Both the position numbers and the translations under genes were made by a program. DNA of 7,199 nucleotides from Ilumatobacteraceae bacterium. Its GTDB lineage: Bacteria > Actinomycetota > Acidimicrobiia > Acidimicrobiales > Ilumatobacteraceae. The stretch spans positions 1 to 7,199 of the forward strand of contig JAEMRY010000061.1 in NCBI GenBank assembly GCA_016463105.1, in the 5' to 3' direction. Each line of letters opens with the position of its first letter. Within the stretch, counting starts at the first letter, position 1. Shown one piece after another: positions 1-5,774 of this stretch. Under the pieces are notes generated by a model that was not told the DNA's origin, did not search any database, and worked only from the letters and a program-made list of their open reading frames with translations.

Positions 1-1342
1 AAAGCGTCGCATCAGGTTGCGTGCTGGTGATTCGAACCTTGATTGATGACGGGCCCACCACCGAAATTGGTTCTGTCAGCGGTGCGCTTTCTAAAAATCC
101 ACTTTGACCCGGCAGAAACGCAGGACTGAAGCCTGCAAGATTTGAAAGCAGTTGCGATGCAAGCGCCCCCGCTGATCCAATACCCGGAAGTGCCGAGATC
201 GCGCCTGGCACCCCGCCAATCGGATAAATCGCCGCGGCCGTTGGGGTAACTAAATTCAATTGTTGCGACTTTGACTCGAACGGCAATTGCTCACTCGTAA
301 AAACTTTAGGAATCACTGACGAATCTTGCAGAGAGATTGAGCCGTTAGTTCTGGTGAATTGAAAAACAGGAAACTCTAATTTTTCATTCAAGAGATACTT
401 TTTAAACCATTGCAAGAATTGCTCACGCAAATACGGGGCCTGAGAATTCGCACCATCATGTCCATCAGCGTGCCAAATCATTGAAAGTGGTGTATTCGGA
501 TTCGTCTTTTTTATCACTTGAGCAGTTTTAGAACTTTCACTTAGCGGAAATAGAGAATCTGCTTGTCCTTGGCTTAAAAGAGTCGGTGCAGTAATCGTTG
601 ACGCATAGTTGATCGGTGAAACTGAGGCAAGAAGATCTTTTTCGGCTTGACTTGGCTTGCCCTGCAGAACCGCATTTTCGTAGGCGTCGCACCAGCGCTG
701 CGAGAACGAACCACACTCACCGAGATATGCGCTCTGCAACGAAACTGCAGAAAAAAATGTTCCTGCCCAAACTTTTTTAAATGGACCCGCAACCTTCGAG
801 CGCTCTACAGATTGTGGAAAAAGATCTTGCTGCAGATCGCTCCATGTGATGTCTGCAATCACTGCATCAATTCGGGGATCTTGACTTGCGGTTAGAAGTG
901 CGTTCGCTCCACCATAAGAACTACCCATAATCCCAACACGTGGGTCGCCCTGCGCATCAAGTAGTACATCTTTACTGCGGGCAAGATAAGAGATCAACGC
1001 TCGGGTGTCGGCAACCTCACCATTGATTGAATTCATTTCTATTTGTCCGGTCGACTCGCCAAAGCCACGCGCAGTCCACGTCAAAACAACGAAACCCTTT
1101 GATGCGAAAAATTTTGCCTCGGCTTCAACCGAGTCTTTGCTTCCACCAAATCCGTGAGCAATAAGAATTGCCGGTGCTGGAAGTTTTTTTGGCAAGTATT
1201 TAGACGTGTCGATTGAAACACCTGGGGAAGTTTCAACGATTTCCGAACTGTCAGCACTGGCATCAACCCCAATCGGAAAAAGCGCCAAAGGTGTCGCAAA
1301 GATTATTGAGGCCACAAAAACCAACATTGCTCTAAATTTCAC
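1..1342 (-). CDS. Exported alpha/beta hydrolase, CocE / X-Pro dipeptidyl-peptidase (S15)-like, C-terminus missing
   Basis: The minus strand reads open for 447 codons from a GTG at 1342 to the window edge, so the 3' end is missing. Residues 1-30 form a signal peptide: Lys2 and Arg4, a hydrophobic stretch from about 6 to 23, and an ASA cleavage motif at 28-30, so the protein is probably exported. An alpha/beta hydrolase fold follows, with an oxyanion-type HGFGG at 63-67 and a GSSYGG nucleophile elbow at 140-145 (Ser142). The likely acid is Asp262 in GQADSLFP and the likely base is His295 in HADGHDG. From about residue 427 a beta-rich segment begins that looks like the start of the PepX C-terminal jelly-roll domain. 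Such enzymes cleave X-Pro dipeptides, esters or acyl groups; the substrate here cannot be told. An in-frame ATG at 1327 is the alternative start but would lose the basic N-terminus. A generic esterase is the other possibility. Confidence 0.85.
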   Translation of the reverse strand, partial: MKFRAMLVFVASIIFATPLALFPIGVDASADSSEIVETSPGVSIDTSKYLPKKLPAPAILIAHGFGGSKDSVEAEAKFFASKGFVVLTWTARGFGESTGQIEMNSINGEVADTRALISYLARSKDVLLDAQGDPRVGIMGSSYGGANALLTASQDPRIDAVIADITWSDLQQDLFPQSVERSKVAGPFKKVWAGTFFSAVSLQSAYLGECGSFSQRWCDAYENAVLQGKPSQAEKDLLASVSPINYASTITAPTLLSQGQADSLFPLSESSKTAQVIKKTNPNTPLSMIWHADGHDGANSQAPYLREQFLQWFKKYLLNEKLEFPVFQFTRTNGSISLQDSSVIPKVFTSEQLPFESKSQQLNLVTPTAAAIYPIGGVPGAISALPGIGSAGALASQLLSNLAGFSPAFLPGQSGFLESAPLTEPISVVGPSSIKVRITSTQPDATL

Positions 1343-1348
1343 CTCATC

Positions 1349-1354
1349 AACTTA
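1349..1354 (-). promoter_or_regulatory. Putative -10 box of the hydrolase gene (leaderless)
   Basis: Read on the minus strand this is TAAGTT, a TANNNT box six bases before the GTG at 1342. Transcription would then start at or next to the start codon. No clear -35 box is visible. The geometry supports GTG 1342 over ATG 1327, but a GAGG overlapping the GTG could instead serve ATG 1327 as a distant ribosome site. The motif is short and degenerate, so this is a weak call alone. Confidence 0.35.
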
Positions 1355-1390
1355 GGGGAAATGTCACACGACTCCATTTATTTTTGTTGG

Positions 1391-1396
1391 TAATCT
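1391..1396 (+). promoter_or_regulatory. Putative -10 box of the copper monooxygenase gene (leaderless)
   Basis: TAATCT lies seven bases before the ATG at 1404. No Shine-Dalgarno sequence precedes that ATG, so a leaderless transcript starting at the A of ATG is the simplest reading. No good -35 hexamer is seen. The box sits in the 61-base gap shared with the divergent hydrolase gene, so the two promoters lie back to back and could share an operator, although I see no convincing palindrome. Confidence 0.4.
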
Positions 1397-1403
1397 TTGA
1401 CAG

Positions 1404-2507
1404 ATGCGCATTAAAACTACGCTCCTGGTCGCGGTGTTACTTATATCTCTCTCCCCTGCGTCGGTCAATGGCTCATCAGATCAGTCAGCGACAAAAAAAT
1501 ATACGGTGACGATGAAGAAGGCTCATCTTCCAACTGCTCCCAAAAACGGCACAGATGACTATCGTTGTTTTCTACTTGATCCAAAAGTCACCGAAGATTC
1601 AGTTATCCGAACTATTCAGTTCGTTCCGCAACGTAAAAACTTTGTTCATCACGCAATTATCTTTCGAGTGACCGACGCCGACATCCCTCAGGCCGTCGCT
1701 GAAGATAAAAACGGCAATGGTTGGCCATGCTTTGGTGGTTCGGGACTGGGCAATATGCTGTCGTCTTTTGTCTCGACGCCATGGATTAGTTCGTGGGCTC
1801 CAGGTCGTGGCAAAGATATTTCTCCAGCGGGATATGGAACACCGTTCAAAAAAGGTGAGCGCTTCGTGTTGCAGGTGCACTACAACTTGTTGGCGGCAAA
1901 TGGCGGAAAAATTCAAACCGATCAATCAAAAATTGTGATGGAAGCAGTTCCTGCAAAAGGCGCGAAAGTCAAACAGCTTCACGTTGAGCTCTTCCCCGCC
2001 CCTGTTGAACTCGCATGTCCTGCAAATGTGACTGGGCCACTATGCGACCGAAAGCTATCGCTCATCGACCTTGCATCGCGAACAAGCAAAATGAGTGCTT
2101 TTGAATCTGCCGGTATCAATATTATTTGTGGCCAAGATCCTTTTAATCCAGTCGCATCGCTGACTTCGCGTTGCGACAAAGTCATTACCTCAAACTTCAC
2201 GGTGATTGCCGCAGCCGCGCATATGCATCTTTTGGGGCGCACTCTTTCGATGACTCTAAACCCCGGAAAGCCCACTGAGAAATTGATCTTGGATGTAGCG
2301 AATTATAATTTCGATGATCAATCAGGCGTTGTGCTTAAAACCCCAGTCATGGTCAAAACTGGCGACACTATTCGAGTCACTTGTACTTTTGACCCGACAA
2401 TTCGACAGAAACTTCCTGAATTAAAAAATTTGCTGCCTCGTTATATCACCTGGGGTGAAGGCTCGTCAGATGAAATGTGCCTTGGAGTTATCTCAGCAAC
2501 AAAATAA
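1404..2507 (+). CDS. Exported copper type II monooxygenase, PHM / dopamine beta-hydroxylase family
   Basis: This 367-residue protein starts with a signal peptide (Arg2 and Lys4, hydrophobic core about 5-20, cleavage near 23). It has the two-domain layout of copper type II, ascorbate-dependent monooxygenases, about 35-165 and 185-365. All six copper ligands of the family can be matched: His82-His83 in FVHHAIIF and His159 in VLQVHYN for the CuH site; His273 and His275 in AAHMHLLG and Met358 in SSDEMC for the CuM site. Gln157 matches the conserved Gln before the third His. Family members hydroxylate an aliphatic C-H using O2 and a reductant. The PHM residues that bind the peptide carboxylate (Arg240, Asn316, Tyr318 in rat PHM) correspond here to Ala271, Leu360 and Val362, so peptide amidation is unlikely. 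Eight cysteines suggest disulfides outside the membrane; four of them (205, 214, 242, 257) lie in a stretch between the two copper sites. The true substrate is unknown. Confidence 0.88.
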   Translation: MRIKTTLLVAVLLISLSPASVNGSSDQSATKKYTVTMKKAHLPTAPKNGTDDYRCFLLDPKVTEDSVIRTIQFVPQRKNFVHHAIIFRVTDADIPQAVAEDKNGNGWPCFGGSGLGNMLSSFVSTPWISSWAPGRGKDISPAGYGTPFKKGERFVLQVHYNLLAANGGKIQTDQSKIVMEAVPAKGAKVKQLHVELFPAPVELACPANVTGPLCDRKLSLIDLASRTSKMSAFESAGINIICGQDPFNPVASLTSRCDKVITSNFTVIAAAAHMHLLGRTLSMTLNPGKPTEKLILDVANYNFDDQSGVVLKTPVMVKTGDTIRVTCTFDPTIRQKLPELKNLLPRYITWGEGSSDEMCLGVISATK

Positions 2508-2512
2508 AAATT

Positions 2513-2522
2513 GCCTTAAGGC
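2513..2522. repeat. 10-base perfect palindrome at the convergent gene junction
   Basis: GCCTTAAGGC lies between and into the ends of the two convergent genes and contains the TAA stop of the amine oxidase (2516-2518, minus strand). It has no loop, so it would make at best a very short hairpin. A run of A before it gives the minus strand a few T residues after the stem. It may act as a weak bidirectional terminator, but it may also be chance; no better terminator is visible at this junction. Confidence 0.25.
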
Positions 2523-4417
2523 GCGACATCTATGCCTGGGTTGCGTGCGAAAAATCCGCTCGGTTTGAGATGAAACCCGGTTCGCTCAACTGGCATGACT
2601 GGCCAATCTTCGGCTCGTGGAATATGGTTCGTGCCAAAGACATGCCACAACACAACATCAGTATTTTCGATTTCACGATTCGCTTGTGTCCACTCGGGCA
2701 GCCCCGCCCCACCAGAATGTTGAAACGGATAATCACCCGCGGGGTATCGCTCGAAAGTTTCGTTTTTTGTAACCCATAGATGCTGATACATGAAACCAGC
2801 ACGTTTGCCAATTGTCGACTCAGGCAATGCCAACGGAAACGTCGTATGACCAGGCACAAGTTTGTAACCAACCGAATGCCCCATGTGATTTTTGCGATCT
2901 GGGTTGATGATTTTCCAAAAACGGCTCTTAAATGGATCAATCACACGCTTGGCTTCAAGTTCGCGACCAAGAACAGTTTCACTAGTTTCATAAGCACCCC
3001 CATAAATATTTTTTGCACCTAGCTCATGGGCGAACGAATCTATTTCAACAACAGTGTTATTGGCGCCACTGACATCGCCGTCAATGTCTAAGTCAAGTCG
3101 CGCACACAAAATGTGTTGGTGATACGGCGCCCACAATCCGGGCTCAAGTTCGGTCGCCGACGGATGATCTTTGCCTGGCGTATCTGCAAGCGTCAACACG
3201 ATGCCCGTGAGTTTGGCTTCAAACTCAATTGACCCGTCTTGGTAGAAATACCAAAAGTAGCCGTATTCGTAATTATTTACCGTGACGATTGACGAAACAA
3301 CAAACCTGCGCCCGCGCCGAACTTCAACGTTGCCGTCAATGTCAACGTGCTTCCATAAGATGCCGAAATCTTCTTCGTGCAAGCAGATCGCATTTTTGAT
3401 TTCACGCACACTGCCATCAGGGTTGGCCACTGCTACATCTAAATAAACGATTTCTCCAAGACAATCACAACCAAGTGTTAAAGAATTCGTGAAATTACCC
3501 AAACCAAATTCGCCGACGTCGAACGCGTTCTTGCGATATGCGCCCTGACTAGGGTCACCATAAGGGATCACTAATTCGGCGATCGACATTCGGTGAGCAA
3601 TTTTACGTTGGTTGCCATTGTCAGCAAACCAAACATCGTGAATCACGAGACCTTCGCGCTGACAGAAGCCAACACGCAAACTCCAACGCTCCCAATTAAT
3701 TTTGTGTCCTTGGAGCGAAAACGAAACACCATCAGGCTGGTGAATCATCAGCGGCTTCAACGAAACATCGGCCCCAGTTTGACTTTGCCGATACGGCCCA
3801 GCCACCTGTGGTATTGCTATCTGCTGATCATTTTCGACTGCGAGAACTTCGCCAGAATCTATGTCAACGATTGCGTGCAAACCAGAAATCGGGTGAGCAT
3901 AAAAGTTTGCGTCGGGCGTTGGCTGATGCCACATCGGTGTCCAAATAATTCGCCGTCCGTCATCCAAATATTTTGGTATCTGCGCACCGATCGGCCAAGC
4001 CTCCATGCGCACGCTGCCAATATCAGTGATGCCACGACTTCGCAGCGCGTCAATCACCCGCGCATCACGCTTTGCAGCCGCGATCGCCATCTCACTTTCA
4101 ACACTCAAAACCGGCGCTTTCGCACCTTCAATAATTTTATTACTACGCACATCACCAGCAGTCGTCACGACAATCTCGCTGACTTTGCCCGTCGAACGAT
4201 CCAGCACCGTCACCCGCGCTGCACGGTCAATTGTTTCGCCGCGTTGAAAACTAGCCAACGCAGACTTTGTTGGTTCATCAACTTGAACCATTGCAATCAA
4301 GTGTCGCTGATCAATCACGGCGTCACGACGCAATGCACCAATCACCAACTCAAGTTCGCCACGACTAAGTGGGTCTAAACAGTGAGTCAAAGATGCCGGC
4401 TGTTGCATTACGGTCAC
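2516..4417 (-). CDS. Copper-containing primary-amine oxidase (TPQ enzyme)
   Basis: This protein of about 633 residues oxidises primary amines to aldehydes, releasing ammonia and hydrogen peroxide. It aligns throughout with the Arthrobacter globiformis type. Numbered from GTG 4417, the TPQ precursor is Tyr383 in NNYEY, the catalytic base is Asp300 in AFDVGEFG, and the copper ligands are His433 and His435 in HQHI and His598 in GTNHIPRAEDWP. Cys317 (in GCDC) and Cys345 match the conserved disulfide. Two small N-terminal domains (about 15-200) precede the large catalytic domain. The residue two before the catalytic Asp, a Tyr gate in the Arthrobacter enzyme, is Ala298 here. There is no signal peptide, so the enzyme is probably cytoplasmic. 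GTG 4417 is chosen because AGGTAGG lies six bases upstream; ATG 4408 is possible. The open frame runs on to 4492, but that extension enters the tRNA gene and is not credible. The specific amine (phenethylamine, tyramine, histamine or other) cannot be told. Confidence 0.95.
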   Translation of the reverse strand: MTVMQQPASLTHCLDPLSRGELELVIGALRRDAVIDQRHLIAMVQVDEPTKSALASFQRGETIDRAARVTVLDRSTGKVSEIVVTTAGDVRSNKIIEGAKAPVLSVESEMAIAAAKRDARVIDALRSRGITDIGSVRMEAWPIGAQIPKYLDDGRRIIWTPMWHQPTPDANFYAHPISGLHAIVDIDSGEVLAVENDQQIAIPQVAGPYRQSQTGADVSLKPLMIHQPDGVSFSLQGHKINWERWSLRVGFCQREGLVIHDVWFADNGNQRKIAHRMSIAELVIPYGDPSQGAYRKNAFDVGEFGLGNFTNSLTLGCDCLGEIVYLDVAVANPDGSVREIKNAICLHEEDFGILWKHVDIDGNVEVRRGRRFVVSSIVTVNNYEYGYFWYFYQDGSIEFEAKLTGIVLTLADTPGKDHPSATELEPGLWAPYHQHILCARLDLDIDGDVSGANNTVVEIDSFAHELGAKNIYGGAYETSETVLGRELEAKRVIDPFKSRFWKIINPDRKNHMGHSVGYKLVPGHTTFPLALPESTIGKRAGFMYQHLWVTKNETFERYPAGDYPFQHSGGAGLPEWTQANREIENTDVVLWHVFGTNHIPRAEDWPVMPVERTGFHLKPSGFFARNPGIDVAP

Positions 4418-4423
4418 TTTGCA

Positions 4424-4430
4424 CCTACCT
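4424..4430 (-). promoter_or_regulatory. Ribosome binding site deciding the amine oxidase start
   Basis: Read on the minus strand this is AGGTAGG, six bases before GTG 4417 and fifteen before ATG 4408. The spacing favours the GTG. It is the clearest Shine-Dalgarno-like sequence before a credible start in the window. It lies in the 42-base gap between the end of the tRNA and the oxidase gene. Confidence 0.5.
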
Positions 4431-4459
4431 GCCGATGTTGAGTAATGGGTTACGATTTT

Positions 4460-4535
4460 TGGCTCCGGGGGTGGGGGTCGAACCCACGACAAACGGATTA
4501 ACAGTCCGTTGCTCTGCCAACTGAGCTACCCCGGA
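4460..4535 (-). tRNA. tRNA-Asn (anticodon GTT)
   Basis: The minus strand folds into a complete cloverleaf. The 7-bp acceptor stem is TCCGGGG with CCCCGGA. The D arm is GCTC/GAGC around AGTTGGCA. The anticodon stem ACGGA/TCCGT encloses the loop CTGTTAA with anticodon GTT at 4500-4502. The variable loop is 5 bases, and the T arm is GTGGG/CCCAC around TTCGACC. The discriminator base is G, followed by an encoded CCA at 4460-4462. Without CCA the tRNA is 73 nt and ends at 4463. It reads Asn codons AAC and AAU. It is transcribed away from xylA and toward the amine oxidase gene, with no T-rich terminator after it. Confidence 0.97.
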
Positions 4536-4552
4536 AGGTAAAAGGCTTATTT

Positions 4553-4581
4553 ACTCTAACCGCACAGAGGACTATTGCGAA
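4553..4581 (-). promoter_or_regulatory. Putative sigma-70-type promoter of tRNA-Asn
   Basis: On the minus strand TTCGCA (4576-4581) and TAGAGT (4553-4558) are separated by exactly 17 bases. Each matches the consensus -35 and -10 at four of six positions. Transcription would start near 4546, giving a leader of about ten bases before the mature tRNA 5' end at 4535. This is inferred from sequence pattern alone. Confidence 0.4.
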
Positions 4582-4588
4582 TTAGAAC

Positions 4589-4594
4589 TAGCAT
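4589..4594 (+). promoter_or_regulatory. Putative -10 box of the xylAB operon (leaderless)
   Basis: TAGCAT lies seven bases before ATG 4602, the same spacing as the TAATCT box before ATG 1404. No Shine-Dalgarno sequence precedes ATG 4602, so a leaderless xylA transcript is plausible. I see no -35 hexamer and no clear operator palindrome for a XylR-type repressor. The box lies just beyond the -35 of the divergent tRNA promoter. Confidence 0.35.
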
Positions 4595-4601
4595 TTCATT
4601 C

Positions 4602-5771
4602 ATGACCGACAACTTCACGCCTAAACCCGAACATCGCTTCACCTTTGGTCTTTGGACCGTCGGCAACATGGGTCGCGACCCATTTGGATTAGAAACTCGT
4701 CCAGCGCTTGACCCAGTTGATTCTGTTCATCGTCTCGCCGATCTCGGTGCTTACGGTGTCAACTTTCACGACGACGATCTCGTTCCGTTTGGCTCGACAG
4801 CAGCCGAGCGTGAAACTGCGCTCAAGCGTTTTCGACAAGCGCTAGATAAAACAGGCATGAAAGTGCCGATGGCCACAACCAATCTTTTTGGTCAGCCAGT
4901 TTTCAAAGAAGGGGCATTCACAGCCAATGATCCGGTTGTTCGTCGCTATGCGATTAAAAAAACAATGGAATCAATCGACATGGGAGTATCGCTCGGCGCA
5001 AAAGTTTATGTGATGTGGGGCGGTCGCGAAGGTCTCGAATGTGAAGCAGCAAAAGATGTTCGCACGGCGCTTGACCGATATGCAGAGGCCGTAAATATCT
5101 GCTGTGCTTACGCTAAAGATCGTGGTTATGACATCAAGTTTGCGCTTGAACCAAAACCAAATGAACCACGTGGCGACATGTTCTTGCCGACAGTTGGTCA
5201 TGCAATCGCATTCATCAACGAGTTGCAGTGGCCAGAGATGGTCGGTCTCAACCCAGAGTTTGCCCACGAAACGATGAGTGGCCTCAACTTCACACATGCT
5301 GTTGCACAAACTTTGTGGCACGGCAAATTATTTCATATCGACCTCAATGCACAACGCATCGGTAAGTTCGACCAAGACTTCAGATTCGGCAGCGAAGGAA
5401 TTCGCGACGCGTTTTATCTTGTCAAACTGCTTGAAGATTCAAAGTGGGACGGCATGTTGCACTTTGATGCTCATGCTTATCGAACCGAAAATGCAGAGGG
5501 TGTCTGGGATTTCGCACGCGGTTGCATGCGAACTTATTTAATTCTTGCCGAAAAATCGCGCGAGTTTAAACAAGACAAAGAAATTCAGGCAGCACTCAAA
5601 GCAGCAATGTTTGATCAGTTAAGCGTTCCAACATCACCTGACGGATTAGGTGCAGATGCATTGCACAATCTACGAACAGGCACTTTTGATGTCAAGGCGC
5701 TCGGCGAGCGTGGTTATGCCCACGAGCGTCTCGACCAACTCGTAACGGAACTTATCCTCGGCGTTCGATAA
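4602..5771 (+). CDS. xylA: Xylose isomerase, class I
   Basis: This 389-residue cytoplasmic enzyme interconverts D-xylose and D-xylulose (and usually D-glucose and D-fructose). Its length fits the short class I family. The TIM-barrel signature residues are present: His56 in FHDDD, Trp139 in the MWGGRE segment, and Glu183 and Lys185 in EPKPNEPRGD. The two metal sites are Glu219 and His222 in NPEFAHE, Asp247 in FHIDLN, Asp257 and Asp259 in DQDFRFG, and Asp289 in HFDAH. The opening RFTFGLWTVGN and the HFDAHAYRTEN segment look closer to the Thermus enzyme as I recall it than to the Streptomyces one, which has HFDFKPPRTED there. ATG 4602 matches where family members begin. An in-frame TTG at 4575 has AGAGG four bases upstream and would add nine residues; I consider it less likely. 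It is the first gene of an operon with xylB. Confidence 0.97.
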   Translation: MTDNFTPKPEHRFTFGLWTVGNMGRDPFGLETRPALDPVDSVHRLADLGAYGVNFHDDDLVPFGSTAAERETALKRFRQALDKTGMKVPMATTNLFGQPVFKEGAFTANDPVVRRYAIKKTMESIDMGVSLGAKVYVMWGGREGLECEAAKDVRTALDRYAEAVNICCAYAKDRGYDIKFALEPKPNEPRGDMFLPTVGHAIAFINELQWPEMVGLNPEFAHETMSGLNFTHAVAQTLWHGKLFHIDLNAQRIGKFDQDFRFGSEGIRDAFYLVKLLEDSKWDGMLHFDAHAYRTENAEGVWDFARGCMRTYLILAEKSREFKQDKEIQAALKAAMFDQLSVPTSPDGLGADALHNLRTGTFDVKALGERGYAHERLDQLVTELILGVR

Positions 5772-5774
5772 CTA

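Noticed and set aside
1599..1925. 108-codon minus-strand open frame inside the monooxygenase gene
   Set aside because: It is antisense to the region encoding copper ligands His82, His83 and His159; no domain or ribosome site is seen.
1404..2507. Reading the copper monooxygenase as a peptidylglycine amidating enzyme
   Set aside because: The Arg, Asn and Tyr that bind the peptide carboxylate are not conserved, and no lyase domain is present.
2508..2530. Strong bidirectional terminator between the convergent genes
   Set aside because: Only a loopless 10-base palindrome is present, without a stable stem or a long T-run on either side.
3593..4378. 261-codon plus-strand open frame antisense to the amine oxidase gene
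   Set aside because: It lies wholly opposite a gene with complete catalytic motifs, has no recognisable domain, and its composition reads like a reverse-strand shadow.
4418..4492. N-terminal extension of the amine oxidase to ATG 4492
   Set aside because: It would translate part of the tRNA-Asn gene, and family members begin close to the shorter starts.
4575..4601. TTG start for xylA with AGAGG four bases upstream
   Set aside because: It adds residues not expected in the family, while ATG 4602 fits known N-termini and has a leaderless-type -10 box. Not fully excluded.
4971..5321. 116-codon minus-strand open frame inside xylA
   Set aside because: It is antisense to a clearly conserved xylose isomerase and has no family resemblance.
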